The notes: generated from the letters alone by a model not told the origin. Positions 1-8,665 are shown, counted from the first letter of the stretch. The stretch: 64,000 bases of DNA from Saccharopolyspora montiporae (GCF_015209505.1 NZ_JADEYC010000019.1:142099-206098); one strand, 5' to 3'. Numbers and translations: made by a program.

Positions 1-377
1 ACGTCCGAAGTGGAGCCCGGCCTCTGCTCGCCAGAGGCCGACGCACCCGCCATTCCGCACGCGAACCGCGGTTCGTGCGGCCGCAGGACACGAGACCTCC
101 CGGAGTGATCACCCCCTGCGGATTCCTGGAGCTCGGCGCCTCCGCACGGTGAACGGGACGAGCTCCGCCGCGCGATAGCTCTCCGCGCCCGGCGGCAGGC
201 CCGCCCGGTGTACCGAGTCGGTACCGGCCGAACCGCACCGGAGCTCGTGCGCGCTCATCCACCGCGTGCGCCGCTGCGCGCCTCCCGGGAGTCGACGCTC
301 GTCAACCTCGCGAACCCCCAGCCTTCCCGATTTCCCAGCGCAGAGACCCGGACGTCCGTTCCCCGGCTCCCCGGGGC
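1..377. other. Leading intergenic stretch without a confident gene
   Basis: No reading frame here has convincing protein-like composition. Visible structures are a hairpin at 19-39 and a 14-base perfect palindrome CGAACCGCGGTTCG at 62-75 flanked by CCGCA/TGCGG arms. A minus-strand ATG at 257 opens 49 codons down to 109, but it lacks a clear ribosome site and is Arg-rich, so I did not call it. Confidence 0.5.
19..39. terminator. GC-rich hairpin, probable terminator of a gene left of the window
   Basis: GGCCTCTG and CAGAGGCC form a perfect 8-bp stem around a 5-base loop. There is no T-run, which is usual for actinomycete terminators. Its position before any gene in the window suggests it ends a transcript entering from the left. 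Confidence 0.5.
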
Positions 378-406
378 TTGACGCACGGCGCAGCTGGTTG
401 GATAGT
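378..406 (+). promoter_or_regulatory. Sigma70-type promoter of the GntR-ABC operon
   Basis: TTGACG at 378-383 is followed after exactly 17 bases by GATAGT at 401-406, a good housekeeping-sigma promoter for this GC content. Transcription would start near 412-414, inside the palindrome at 405-426. The leader to the GntR start codon would be about 110 bases. Confidence 0.65.
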
Positions 407-426
407 TCATTACATGAGTAATGAAC
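405..426. promoter_or_regulatory. Perfect palindromic operator, probable GntR/YtrA binding site
   Basis: GTTCATTAC, a 4-base spacer and GTAATGAAC form a perfect 9+9 inverted repeat. It overlaps the -10 element and the predicted transcription start, so a bound repressor would block initiation. Its AT-rich core stands out in a very GC-rich region. The adjacent GntR regulator is the obvious ligand, giving autoregulation of the transporter operon. Confidence 0.7.
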
Positions 427-523
427 CAGCTTACCGACGAGCCGATCGTCCGCGCGCCGACCGGGGGTGTGCGCGGTCGCATCGACCCGGCCGGTACCGC
501 AGCGCAGCGGCGGGGTCGACGTG

Positions 524-883
524 ATGGACGAGGGGCGGCCGCTGTTCCTGCAGATCGCCGAGCAGATCGAGAACTCGATCCTGGACGGCTCGCTGCAGGA
601 GGAGCAGCAGGTGCCGTCCACCAACGAGCTGGCGGCCTTCCACCGGATCAACCCGGCCACCGCGGCCAAGGGGATCAACCAGCTGGTCGCCGACGGGATC
701 GTTTACAAGAGGCGGGGGATCGGGATGTTCATCGCCGCGGGCTCCACCGAGAAGCTGCGCTACAAGCACCGCGAGCAATTCGCGCAGGAGTACCTGCGCC
801 CGCTGATGGCCGAAGCCCGCAAGCTCGGCCTGTCCGCGGACGAGCTCAAGAAGATGATCGACGACTGGGGGCACGGATCATGA
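524..883 (+). CDS. GntR family transcriptional regulator, YtrA subfamily
   Basis: The 119-residue protein has an N-terminal winged helix (about residues 8-70: PLFLQIAEQI, then VPSTNELAAFHRINPATAAKG, ending in the wing YKRRGIGMFI) and a short helical tail. This short form without a large ligand domain is the YtrA type, which normally represses its own ABC transporter operon. The stop overlaps the next ATG (ATGA), so it is translationally coupled to the ATPase. ATG 524 is chosen because the fold begins right after it. An upstream GTG at 467 would add 19 non-conserved-looking residues. It probably binds the palindrome at 405-426. Confidence 0.88.
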   Translation: MDEGRPLFLQIAEQIENSILDGSLQEEQQVPSTNELAAFHRINPATAAKGINQLVADGIVYKRRGIGMFIAAGSTEKLRYKHREQFAQEYLRPLMAEARKLGLSADELKKMIDDWGHGS

Positions 884-1782
884 GTACCGCACTGCGCACA
901 CGGGGCGTCACCAAGCACTTCGGCGGTACCGCCGCGCTGCAGGACGTGGACGTCCGCGTACCGGAACACACGATCACCGGGTTGCTCGGGCGCAACGGCG
1001 CGGGCAAGACGACGCTCATGCAGGTGCTCTCCGGCCAGATCATCGCGGACAGCGGCACCGCCGAGGTGTTCGGCGAGCACCCGTTCGAGAACGAGCGCGT
1101 GCTGCGGCAGATGTGCTTCATCCGCGAAGGCCAGAAGTACCCGGACAACTTCAAGGTGCGGCACGCCCTGCGCGCGGCGGCGATGCTGTTCCCGCGCTGG
1201 GACGGCCCCTACGCCGAGGCCCTGCTGGCCGATTTCCAGCTGCCCACCGACCGGCCCATCAAGAAGCTGTCCCGCGGGATGTTCTCCGCGCTGGGCGTAG
1301 TCATCGGACTGGCCTCCAGGGCTCCGCTGACGTTCTTCGACGAACCCTACCTCGGGCTGGACGCGGTGTCCCGGCAGCTGTTCTACGACCGACTGCTGGC
1401 CGACTACGCCGAGAACCCGCGCACCGTACTGCTTTCCACGCACCTCATCGACGAGGCCGCCGACCTGATCGAGCACGTGGTGGCGATCGACGCGGGCAGG
1501 GTCGTGCTCGACGACGCCACCGACCGGTTGCGCGGCGACGCGGTGACGTTCAGCGGCCCGGCGACGCTGGTCGACGAGCTAGCCGGCGGCCGGACGGTTC
1601 TGCGCCGCGAGCAGCTCGGGGGGACCGCGCGGGCGACGGTGCGCGGCGAGGTTCCGCCGGCCGAACGGGAGGCGGCCGAATCGCGCGGGCTCGACTTCGA
1701 ACCGGTCTCGCTGCAGCAACTCATCGTGCACACCACCGCGCCGTCGCCGGGCGGCACGGCTTCCGAGGGGACCCGCTCATGA
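880..1782 (+). CDS. ABC transporter ATP-binding protein
   Basis: A 300-residue ABC ATPase. Walker A is GRNGAGKT at residues 37-44, the signature is the divergent LSRGM at 130-134 and Walker B is TFFDEP at 151-156, followed by the D-loop region LGLD and the switch His in LLSTHLIDEA. The C-terminal 90 residues are an extension of the type seen in drug or lipid export ATPases. It overlaps the GntR gene by 4 bases and the permease start by 4 bases, so regulator, ATPase and permease form one coupled operon. The substrate cannot be read from sequence. YtrA-linked exporters often respond to cell-envelope stress or antibiotics. Confidence 0.9.
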   Translation: MSTALRTRGVTKHFGGTAALQDVDVRVPEHTITGLLGRNGAGKTTLMQVLSGQIIADSGTAEVFGEHPFENERVLRQMCFIREGQKYPDNFKVRHALRAAAMLFPRWDGPYAEALLADFQLPTDRPIKKLSRGMFSALGVVIGLASRAPLTFFDEPYLGLDAVSRQLFYDRLLADYAENPRTVLLSTHLIDEAADLIEHVVAIDAGRVVLDDATDRLRGDAVTFSGPATLVDELAGGRTVLRREQLGGTARATVRGEVPPAEREAAESRGLDFEPVSLQQLIVHTTAPSPGGTASEGTRS

Positions 1783-2468
1783 ACCGCGTGCTCAACATCG
1801 CCCGCGTCCAACTGCTGACCCCGGTCAGCTCGATCGCGCTGCCATGGCTGATCCTGGCGCTGTCGATGGCGATCAACCTCGCGATCTTCGCGCTGCTTCG
1901 GGACGAGGAGTCGGCAACCACGGGCGGATTGTCCACATTGTACATATTCGTGTTCGTCGCCGCGCTGATGATCGTCCGCGAGCACTTCCCGTTCTCCCTG
2001 GGGCTCAGCGTCACCCGCCGCATGTTCTTCGCGGCGACCGCCGGCCGCGCCGTGGCCGAGGCGCTGGTCTACGGCGCGGTGCTGCTCGTCCTGGCGCTGA
2101 TCGAACGCGCCACCGGCGGCTGGGGCGTGCAGATGACCTTCTTCGACCTGCCGTACCTGCAGGAGCTCGGCCCGGTGCTGCGACTGCTGAGCTACGCGGG
2201 ACCGCTGCTGCTCATGTCGTTCCTGGGCATCTTCATCGGCACGCTCACCAAGCGCTGGGGCAACACCGGCATGTTCACCGTCACCGCCGCGGCGCTGATC
2301 GTGCTCGGTGGGGGCTCGGTGCTGATGACGCTGCAGCAGTGGTGGGGGCCGTTCGGGACCTGGATCCTCGCGCAGCCGGTCGCCACGCTGACCATCGGTT
2401 ACCCGGTGCTGCTGGCCGCGCTGCTGGCCGGTGGCGGGTACCTCGTGCTGCGTCGCACCACACCCTGA
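1779..2468 (+). CDS. ABC transporter permease, six-helix membrane protein
   Basis: The 229-residue protein has about six hydrophobic segments (near residues 18-38, 50-66, 92-108, 135-153, 165-185 and 200-220) separated by short loops. It is the membrane partner of the upstream ATPase, with its ATG overlapping the ATPase stop as ATGA. No extracellular domain or signal peptide is visible. A perfect 13-bp hairpin just after the stop closes the operon. An exporter permease is inferred from the operon type only. Confidence 0.82.
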   Translation: MNRVLNIARVQLLTPVSSIALPWLILALSMAINLAIFALLRDEESATTGGLSTLYIFVFVAALMIVREHFPFSLGLSVTRRMFFAATAGRAVAEALVYGAVLLVLALIERATGGWGVQMTFFDLPYLQELGPVLRLLSYAGPLLLMSFLGIFIGTLTKRWGNTGMFTVTAAALIVLGGGSVLMTLQQWWGPFGTWILAQPVATLTIGYPVLLAALLAGGGYLVLRRTTP

Positions 2469-2470
2469 CC

Positions 2471-2501
2471 GGTGCAGGGCGGGCACGTCCCGCCCTGCAC
2501 C
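2471..2501 (+). terminator. Strong hairpin terminator of the GntR-ABC operon
   Basis: GGTGCAGGGCGGG and CCCGCCCTGCACC form a perfect 13-bp stem with a 5-base loop, beginning 2 bases after the permease stop codon. Confidence 0.85.
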
Positions 2502-2622
2502 ACGCCCGCCGCGCCACGACAATCGGTCGCACCGAGAGCCGAGAAGCGCGCGAGCATCGAAACCATCGTGATCGCCGCGGTTTTCGGACGCGAACCCGCG
2601 GCGGTGATCGGGAGGAGCGGCG

Positions 2623-3357
2623 ATGGACGACACCGGGCAGGTCCGGGTGGAGGGTTCGGCCAAGCGGGTCCGCGCGCATCTGGCCGGCCAGGTCGTCGCC
2701 GACAGCAGGAACCCGCTGCTGGTGTGGGAACACCCCTACTACCCGACGTACTACCTGCCCGCCGAATCGGTGCGCGCCCAACTGGAACCGACCGGCGCGA
2801 CGCAGCGGGTACCGGGGATGGGCGGCGGAACCGTGTGCGACGTGTCGGTGCGCGGGGCGACGGCGCCGGGCGCAGCGGTGCGCTTCGAGGCGCCCTCCGG
2901 TGGGCGCGATCCACTGGTGCGGCTGGAATGGGCCGCGATGCAGCAGTGGTTCGAGGAGGACGAGCCCGTCTACACGCATCCGCGCGATCCGTACAAGCGG
3001 GTGGACGTGCTCGCTTCCTCGCGGCACGTGGTGGTCCGCGCCGAGGACGTCGTCGTGGCCGATTCGGTCCGGCCCCACGTGCTGCACGAGACGGGGCTGC
3101 CCCCGCGCTACTACCTGCCGCAGACGGACGTGCGCACCGATCTGCTGCGTCCGTCGGACACCCGGACGCACTGCCCGTACAAGGGCGCGGCGACCTACTG
3201 GGACCTGGTGGTCGACGGGGCCGAGCACCGCGACGCGGCGTGGTGCTACCGGACACCGCTACCGGAATCGCAGAAGATCGCCGGGCTCGTCTGCTTCTAC
3301 GACGAACGGATCGACCTGTCCGTGGACGGGATGCCGCAGGAACACCCGCGGTCCTGA
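2623..3357 (+). CDS. Tandem DUF427 domain protein
   Basis: The 244-residue protein contains two copies of the DUF427 beta fold, each with the hallmark ending in a tyrosine-rich YYLP strand: WEHPYYPTYYLP near residues 35-46 and HETGLPPRYYLPQTDV near 150-165, followed by the conserved CPYKGAATYW segment. The family is widespread in actinomycetes and is of unknown biochemical function. GGAGGAG lies upstream of the ATG. The 120 bases before it contain no promoter I can assign. The 3' end overlaps the opposing hypothetical gene at 3297-3713 by about 60 bases. Confidence 0.88.
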   Translation: MDDTGQVRVEGSAKRVRAHLAGQVVADSRNPLLVWEHPYYPTYYLPAESVRAQLEPTGATQRVPGMGGGTVCDVSVRGATAPGAAVRFEAPSGGRDPLVRLEWAAMQQWFEEDEPVYTHPRDPYKRVDVLASSRHVVVRAEDVVVADSVRPHVLHETGLPPRYYLPQTDVRTDLLRPSDTRTHCPYKGAATYWDLVVDGAEHRDAAWCYRTPLPESQKIAGLVCFYDERIDLSVDGMPQEHPRS

Positions 3358-3713
3358 TCGGCGACCCCGCAGCAGTGCGGAGCGCGCGGGTGCCCGGGGA
3401 AGGGCAGCGCGTGCAGCTCGGCGAGCACCCGGGCCAGCGTGCCCGGAACCTCCCAGACGACCGCACCGGTGCTGCGCACCACGCGGCAGGCGAACGCGTG
3501 GTCGCGCCCCGGCACCCACAGCAGGTCCTCGGCGCAGCGCCACCGGAAGCCCCCGAGCAGGCCCCGCTCGCCGCCGAGCTCGCGCAGCACCCAGCCCTGG
3601 TTGGCCAGGCTGCGCAGCCCGAGCACCTCCGGGTACGGCCACAAGCCGTTCCCCGCTCCCACCGGCCGGCGCACGCGCCGATGGGCTCCGCGCGCCCGCA
3701 CCGCAGTCCGCAC
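3297..3713 (-). CDS. Hypothetical protein of unknown function
   Basis: A 138-residue soluble protein, not recognised. It has ordinary amino-acid composition in the middle (GLWPYPEVLGLRSLANQGWV, later CAEDLLWVPGRDHAFACRVV), which argues for real coding. It has a Cys-bearing tail (PHCCGVADQDRGCSCG). GTG 3713 is preferred because GGGAGG lies 5 bases upstream. GTG 3728 is also in frame. The C-terminal 20 codons overlap the end of the DUF427 gene on the other strand, so the true stop could be less extended in related strains. Confidence 0.55.
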   Translation of the reverse strand: MRTAVRARGAHRRVRRPVGAGNGLWPYPEVLGLRSLANQGWVLRELGGERGLLGGFRWRCAEDLLWVPGRDHAFACRVVRSTGAVVWEVPGTLARVLAELHALPFPGHPRAPHCCGVADQDRGCSCGIPSTDRSIRSS

Positions 3714-3904
3714 CCGCACCTCCCGCACCGGGCGGGTCGCAGCACCGCCCGAGTACGAGCCTGCGCCCCGCTGCGGAGCCCGTCCACGGGGGATCGTTCA
3801 GATGCTGAAAATCCGGCGGGCGGGGAGACTCCCGCCGCGCGGCACACGTCCGGCCCACACCCCGGTTCGAGATGCGGGCCGGTCGCGGCGTCCGGAAGCG
3901 GCGG

Positions 3905-4702
3905 TCAGCCGCAGAGCTTCCAGTCGCCCTCTTCCTTGACGAGCTTCAGGTCGACGGACTGCGGCTCGACCTCCGGCATGGAGGTCTCGATCTTGGCCGT
4001 CCCGGTGTCGCCGTTCTCCTCGACGCCCTTGAGGGTCGTCTTGACCTGCTTGAGCTGTTCGAGCTCCTCCGGGCCCGCCTGCTGCAGGAACTGGTCCTTC
4101 TCCTGCTGGACCTGCTCGATCTGCGGCATCGCCTGCGAGCACACCACGGCGCGGTAGTCCTCGGCGTGCACGCTCTTCGGGTCCTGGGTCTCGCGGGAGG
4201 ACAGTTCCACGTAGCGCTCGGCCGCTTCCTGCGCGGAATTGCCGCCGAGGAACACGTAGGCCGCCGCACCGGCACCGCCGAGGATGATCACGGCGGCCGC
4301 GACCACGCCGATGATCACCGCGGGCTTCTTGCTCTTCTTGCGCCCGGGTTCCCCACTGGTGGCCGGATCCTGGGCTGCGGGGTGTCCCGCCTGGTCGCCC
4401 GGTCCGTTGCCGTGCTGCGCGGAGAATTTCTGCGTCGCCGAGAGGTCGTGCACGGTGGTCGGTTCCTCGGCACCGGCTACGTGCTCGCCGGACCGCCCGG
4501 CGGTCTCGGCAGAAGAGTCCTCCGAAGATGTCCGGTCCGCGGCGCCGGCATCCTCCGCGCTGGACTCACCGGCGCCGTCGCCGGCGGCCGCTGCGGACCC
4601 GTCCTGCGGTTCACCGGACGCACCCGCCTGCGGCTGGTCGTCCCGCGGCTCCCGAGGCTCGTCCGAGCCTTCCTGGCCGGGTCCCTGGGGTGGAGAGGTC
4701 AT
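3905..4702 (-). CDS. Single-pass membrane protein with acidic N-terminus and extracellular domain
   Basis: The 265-residue protein begins with about 125 residues of Ser/Ala/Glu/Asp/Gln-rich disordered sequence. It then has a basic GRKKSKK stop, one transmembrane helix (AVIIGVVAAAVIILGGAGAAAYVFL, about residues 128-152) and a C-terminal domain with helical and beta segments ending in a Cys (DWKLCG). A second Cys, in AVVCSQAM, may pair with it. The layout matches actinobacterial type II membrane proteins with a DUF4878/lumazine-binding-like exported domain. That assignment is tentative. A GAAAGG ribosome site precedes the ATG. Confidence 0.8.
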   Translation of the reverse strand: MTSPPQGPGQEGSDEPREPRDDQPQAGASGEPQDGSAAAAGDGAGESSAEDAGAADRTSSEDSSAETAGRSGEHVAGAEEPTTVHDLSATQKFSAQHGNGPGDQAGHPAAQDPATSGEPGRKKSKKPAVIIGVVAAAVIILGGAGAAAYVFLGGNSAQEAAERYVELSSRETQDPKSVHAEDYRAVVCSQAMPQIEQVQQEKDQFLQQAGPEELEQLKQVKTTLKGVEENGDTGTAKIETSMPEVEPQSVDLKLVKEEGDWKLCG

Positions 4703-4738
4703 GCTGGCCTTTCTTGGGTTGGTGTTGTCCCACTCCCA

Positions 4739-4753
4739 TGTGTACTTGACACA
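4739..4753. promoter_or_regulatory. Short inverted repeat upstream of the membrane protein gene
   Basis: TGTGT-ACTTG-ACACA is a perfect 5+5 inverted repeat 37 bases upstream of the ATG at 4702. It could be an operator, but nothing identifies the protein that binds it. Confidence 0.3.
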
Positions 4754-4874
4754 GCACTGCAATTTCCACCGGCACGCGGATTCGCGATCACCGATTTCCC
4801 ACCGCCCGGGCCGCACCGCCTGGGCACGGACCCGATCTCGGGCACGACCTCGCCCGCACGAGCGACCCCCGAGA

Positions 4875-5315
4875 TCACGCCGGACCCGGGGCCGGGGCGC
4901 CGGAAGGCCGCTCGGAAACGGCGAACTCGGCCACATCGGACGCGTAGTCGAACCGGTCGGCGACATCGAGCAGCCCCAGCAGCTGGTCGACGACCCGGTT
5001 GCCGGTGACCAGCACGAGCCGCACCCCGCACATCAGCGACCGGTGCCCGGCCTCCAACAGGGCCACGACCCCGTGCGTGGACAGGAACGTCAGGCCGGAC
5101 AGGTCCAGCACGACGGTCTGCGCCCCGGGCACCATGCGCGCCCGCAGCCACTCGCCGAACCCGGTCGCGGCGTTGATGTCCAGCACGCCGTCGGCCTCGA
5201 TGGCCAGCACCCCGGGCGCCGGGCTGTGCGCGCGCAGCCTGAGCGTCCCGCCACCGGGAACGATCGCCGCTCGCGGCGCGGGAATCCGACCGTCGGCAGC
5301 CTGCTCGTCGAACAT
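4875..5315 (-). CDS. STAS-domain protein, anti-sigma factor antagonist type
   Basis: The 146-residue protein carries a STAS fold from about residue 25 to 130. The conserved loop VLDLSGLTFLSTHGVVALLEA has the Ser that, in SpoIIAA/RsbV relatives, is phosphorylated by an anti-sigma kinase. It would act in the cytosol in partner switching that frees an alternative sigma factor. No kinase or sigma gene lies nearby, so it is an orphan. ATG 5315 is chosen because a perfect GGAGGT (5321-5326 on the plus strand) lies 5 bases upstream. An ATG 15 bases earlier has no such site. Confidence 0.85.
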   Translation of the reverse strand: MFDEQAADGRIPAPRAAIVPGGGTLRLRAHSPAPGVLAIEADGVLDINAATGFGEWLRARMVPGAQTVVLDLSGLTFLSTHGVVALLEAGHRSLMCGVRLVLVTGNRVVDQLLGLLDVADRFDYASDVAEFAVSERPSGAPAPGPA

Positions 5316-5652
5316 CCAATACCTCCACACCGATCACCTGGCCCCGGCGAACCTCCGCCGCCGAGGACGTCCTCCACGCTACGACAGATATGGCGCTGAC
5401 CTGCGAATATGACCTTTAATAACGGTCACAACACGAACCGTGCGCATGGCGGACCCCTGCTCGACAGAGTCGCCCGGGCGGGTGACGAACCCGGTCGCGC
5501 TGCGCAACCAACCGACCGGACCGGTGCAGGGCGGCCCGATCCGGCCGCCGGAACGTCGATGAGAAGATCCGGGTGGAGCTGCGACGCCGCCCGCTCCGCC
5601 CCACCCCGCTCGGAACCGCGCACCCGCGCGCGTTCGCGACCAGGAGGATCCC
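5316..5652. other. Divergent intergenic region with an AT-rich inverted repeat
   Basis: This 337-base gap separates the STAS gene (minus) from the VanZ-RDD gene (plus). It holds TGACC-N9-GGTCA at 5410-5428, with the unusually AT-rich spacer TTTAATAAC, and related GGTCA words near 5388-5400 when read on the minus strand. This looks like a divergent promoter/operator. No confident -35/-10 pair or coding sequence is visible. Confidence 0.45.
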
Positions 5653-6813
5653 GTGCACCCCCAGCTGCTCCCGGCGCTGCTGGCCGCAGCGGTCGCCGCC
5701 GTCGCGGCCGTCGTGCTGTTCGTGCCCTACGTGGCACGCCAGCACCGGCGCCGCGGCGAGCTCGGCGCGGGCCACGTAGGGCTGGCCGGCGTCGCACTGC
5801 TCTACGCGCTCGCGCTGGCCGCGTACGTGCTGGTGCCCTTCCCCCAGGTGTCGCCGGGATTCTGCGCTCGGCACGGCACCACTCCGCAGTGGGCACCGCT
5901 GCGGTTCCTCGACGACATGGTGCGCTCACCCGCCTCCGACGGGCTGGCGGCCGTGCTGCGCGACCCCGCGCTGACCCAAATCCTGCTCAACGTCGCCCTG
6001 TTCGTCCCGTTCGGCATGCTCGTGCGGCACCTCGGCGGCCGCTCGGTGCCCGCCGCCGCACTGCTGGGCGCGGGCGTGTCGTTGTTCGTGGAAAGCACGC
6101 AGGGCACCGGGATCTGGTTCCTGTACCCCTGCCCGTACCGGCTGTTCGACGTGGACGACCTGCTCGCCAACGGCTCCGGTGCGCTGCTGGGCGCCCTGCT
6201 GGCGCCGCTGCTGCGCCTCGTCCCGGGCCAGCGCGTCTCCGATCCCGATCCGTCCCGCGCCCGACCGGTCACCGCCGCACGGCGCCTGCTCGGCGCGGTC
6301 TGCGACCTGCTGCTGATCAACCTCACCGGCGTGCTGCTCGGCACGGTCTACCGGCTCGGCATCCTCGCCGCGGACGGCGGGCTGTTCGCCGCGCAGGCGA
6401 ATCCGGTCGAATCGGTGCCCGGGCACGAACTCATCGGATTCGTCGAGTACTGGCTGCCGTGGGTGCTGCTGTGCGTGCTGGCACCGCTGGTGGGCAGCGG
6501 GGCAAGTCCGGGACAGCGGGCGGTCCGGTTGACCTTTCGCACCCGGGCGGGTGCGCGCCCGCGCCGGGCGGCCCGACTGCTGCGCAGCGCACTGGGCATC
6601 GGCGGGTTCTGGCTGCTGTTCCTGGTCACCGGGGCGCTGGAGGAATCCGCCCCGGCGCTGCCCACTGCGACCGGGATCGTGCTGGTGGTCTCGGCGGTGG
6701 GCATCATGCTGACCCGCCACGGTCTCTCCGGTGCGCTCTCCGGGCTGCGGGTGACCGACAACCGCGCGGTGCGCGGGCCTGTCGCCCAGCCCACCGAACC
6801 GGTCCCCGCCTGA
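5653..6813 (+). CDS. VanZ-RDD fusion integral membrane protein
   Basis: The 386-residue protein joins two membrane domains. Residues about 5-195 look like VanZ: several helices with the motif NVALFVPFGMLVRHLG, then FVESTQ and FDVDDLLANGSGALLGALLAP. Residues about 200-380 look like an RDD domain, with RRLLGAVCDLLLI and GQRAVRLTF. VanZ proteins are linked to glycopeptide and lipoglycopeptide tolerance, while RDD proteins are of mostly unknown transport-like function. GTG 5653 is set by AGGAGG 5 bases upstream. Divergent from the STAS gene. Confidence 0.85.
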   Translation: MHPQLLPALLAAAVAAVAAVVLFVPYVARQHRRRGELGAGHVGLAGVALLYALALAAYVLVPFPQVSPGFCARHGTTPQWAPLRFLDDMVRSPASDGLAAVLRDPALTQILLNVALFVPFGMLVRHLGGRSVPAAALLGAGVSLFVESTQGTGIWFLYPCPYRLFDVDDLLANGSGALLGALLAPLLRLVPGQRVSDPDPSRARPVTAARRLLGAVCDLLLINLTGVLLGTVYRLGILAADGGLFAAQANPVESVPGHELIGFVEYWLPWVLLCVLAPLVGSGASPGQRAVRLTFRTRAGARPRRAARLLRSALGIGGFWLLFLVTGALEESAPALPTATGIVLVVSAVGIMLTRHGLSGALSGLRVTDNRAVRGPVAQPTEPVPA

Positions 6814-6882
6814 GAGCGCGCGCAGCGGCGGCCGGACGCGGACAATGCGATCGGGCGGACGGATGGCGGCGCGAGGAGCGGC

Positions 6883-7353
6883 ATGGACCTCGAACTCGGG
6901 TGGTTGGCCGGGCCGCGCACGGCCGGCGCGGTCGTGACCACCGGCGTGTTCGACCTGCTGCACCGCGGGCACGTCGACTTCCTGCGCGGACTGGCCGGCA
7001 CCGGGCGCCCGGTGCTGGTCGGCGTGGAGTCCGACGAGCGGGTGCGCGCCGGCAAGGGACCCGGGCGCCCGATCAACCCGGTCGCCGACCGCGCAGCGGT
7101 GCTCGCCGAACTGCGCAGCGTCGCGGCCGTGTTCGCGATCAGCGGCCCCGCGCGGATCAGCGGGGCGGAGGACTACGCGCGGCTACTGGCACCGCTGGCT
7201 CCCGCGGTCCTGGGGTTCACCGAAGGCGATCCCCACCGCGCGGCCAAGATCCGCGGCGCAGACCTGCTCGGTGCCGAGGTCGTCGAGCTGCGGCTGCTGC
7301 CCGAGCGCTCCACGAGCCACCTGCTGGCCCGGCTGCGCGCCACCGGGCCGTGA
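6883..7353 (+). CDS. Cytidylyltransferase-like nucleotidyltransferase
   Basis: The 156-residue protein matches the small cytidylyltransferase/adenylyltransferase fold. It has the nucleotide-binding HxGH motif in TTGVFDLLHRGHVDFL near residue 20, and a C-terminal ERSTSHLL that resembles the second signature (ISSTx). Relatives include TagD/glycerol-3-phosphate cytidylyltransferase and the RfaE C-domain. Which phosphate or sugar-phosphate it activates cannot be read from sequence. GAGGAG precedes the ATG. It follows the VanZ-RDD gene after 69 bases and may be cotranscribed. Confidence 0.82.
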   Translation: MDLELGWLAGPRTAGAVVTTGVFDLLHRGHVDFLRGLAGTGRPVLVGVESDERVRAGKGPGRPINPVADRAAVLAELRSVAAVFAISGPARISGAEDYARLLAPLAPAVLGFTEGDPHRAAKIRGADLLGAEVVELRLLPERSTSHLLARLRATGP

Positions 7354-7356
7354 CGG

Positions 7357-8100
7357 TCAGCCGCGGCCGAGGAACGGCATCGCGGTAGCGGTGACCGTCA
7401 TGGACTGCACGGTGGCCGACAGCGGCAGCCCCGCCATGTACAGCACGGCTTCGGCCACGTGCCGCGCGTCGAACGTGGGTTCCGGGCGCACCGTCCCGTC
7501 GGCCTGCGGGGCACCCGTGGCGATGCCGGAGGTCATCTCGGTGGCCGCGTTGCCGATGTCGATCTGCCCGCAAGCGATGTCGTGCGCGCGCCCGTCCAGG
7601 GCGACGGATTTCGTCAATCCGCTGATCGCGTGCTTGGTCGCGGTGTAGCCGACGGTGCCGGGCCGCGGGCTGTGCGCGGAGATCGACCCGTTGTTGATGA
7701 TCCGGCCACCGCGGGGTTCCTGGTCGCGCATGGTCCGGAAAGCCTGCTGGGCGCACAGGAACGCGCCGGTCAGGTTCACCCGCACCACCTCGTCCCAGTC
7801 CGCGGCGTCCAGGTCGCCGACCGAGCCGGGCGCCCCGAAGCTGCCCGCGTTGTTCACCAGCAGGTCCACCCGGCCCCACCGGTCGCGGACCGCGTCGAAC
7901 ACCTCGCCCACCGACCGCGGATCGCCGACATCCCCGGGCAGCACCAGCGCCCCGGATCGCTGCCCCGCGGTGTCGCGCAGCGGTCGCTCCCGCCTGCCGA
8001 CCAGCGTCACCCGGTAGCCCTCGTCGAGCAGCGCGCGGCTGATTTCCCGGCCGATGCCGGATCCGGCACCGGTGACCACGGCGATGCCCCGGTCGTCCAT
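7357..8100 (-). CDS. Short-chain dehydrogenase/reductase
   Basis: The 247-residue classical SDR has the cofactor motif [10 protein letters not shown] at residues 8-17, NNAG near 87, the catalytic Ser in NNGSISAHS and the YTATK active-site motif. It would oxidise or reduce an alcohol/ketone with NAD(P)(H). The C-terminal substrate loop gives no specific clue. ATG 8100 is chosen because GGAGG lies upstream. An ATG at 8151 would add an unlikely Arg-rich leader. It converges on the nucleotidyltransferase gene with a 3-base gap. Confidence 0.9.
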   Translation of the reverse strand: MDDRGIAVVTGAGSGIGREISRALLDEGYRVTLVGRRERPLRDTAGQRSGALVLPGDVGDPRSVGEVFDAVRDRWGRVDLLVNNAGSFGAPGSVGDLDAADWDEVVRVNLTGAFLCAQQAFRTMRDQEPRGGRIINNGSISAHSPRPGTVGYTATKHAISGLTKSVALDGRAHDIACGQIDIGNAATEMTSGIATGAPQADGTVRPEPTFDARHVAEAVLYMAGLPLSATVQSMTVTATAMPFLGRG

Positions 8101-8179
8101 CCGTCCTCCCGTTGCGTCTTCGCGTCGGCGACCTCTGCCCCACCTTCGCACGGCGCGGTGCCGTCGCGATCCCGCCTGC

Positions 8180-8617
8180 TCACCCGGGCCAGCCCAGCGC
8201 GGTCAGCCCGGTGTCACCGGCGCGGTAGGCCGTGATCCCGGCCGCCGCGTACTCGATCGTGCCCGCGGGCAGCCGGTCCAGCGGGAACCACGCCAGCCGG
8301 TAGCACTTGCCCGGTTCGCGGTTGACCGGGGTGCCGGTCCAATGCCGGGCGGTGAAGAAGTGCCCGATCCGGGCCGGAACACCGGGGGCCACCGCGTGCA
8401 CCACGTGGCAGTGGGTCAGCGCGTCCGGTGCGAGCTGCACGCCGATCTCCTCGCGGGCTTCGCGCACCGCGGCCGCGGGTAGGTCCTCGCCCGCGTCGAG
8501 CTTGCCGGACGGCAGGTGCCACATCCCGTCGTAGGCGTCACCGCGGCGCATGCTCAGCAGCACCTGCCCGTCGCGGAGCAGCAGCACGTGCACGTCGACG
8601 ATGTGCCGGTCGATCAC
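8180..8617 (-). CDS. Nudix hydrolase
   Basis: The 145-residue protein has a complete Nudix box, G-x5-E-x7-REAREEIGV, running from GKLDAGE at about residue 38 to the end of that segment near 60. It would hydrolyse a nucleoside diphosphate linked to another moiety, with Mg2+. The short length and the [12 protein letters not shown] variant are typical of the ADP-ribose/(d)NTP group, but substrate prediction within the family is unreliable. It lies 79 bases downstream of the SDR start and could share regulation with neighbouring minus-strand genes. Confidence 0.9.
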   Translation of the reverse strand: MIDRHIVDVHVLLLRDGQVLLSMRRGDAYDGMWHLPSGKLDAGEDLPAAAVREAREEIGVQLAPDALTHCHVVHAVAPGVPARIGHFFTARHWTGTPVNREPGKCYRLAWFPLDRLPAGTIEYAAAGITAYRAGDTGLTALGWPG

Positions 8618-8665
8618 CCGTCCCCCTTCGGCCGAGGGCAGGTTACCGAGTGGACGCGGTGCGCC

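Noticed and set aside
109..257. Minus-strand ORF of 49 codons starting ATG 257
   Set aside because: No ribosome site and non-protein-like, Arg-rich composition.
421..883. ATG 421 as start of a longer ABC ATPase
   Set aside because: The frame upstream of 880 is a shadow of the GntR gene; ATPase homology starts at 880 with ATGA coupling.
4746..4775. TTGACA on the plus strand as a promoter
   Set aside because: No gene starts downstream on the plus strand and no matching -10 at the right distance; it lies inside the inverted repeat of the minus-strand gene.
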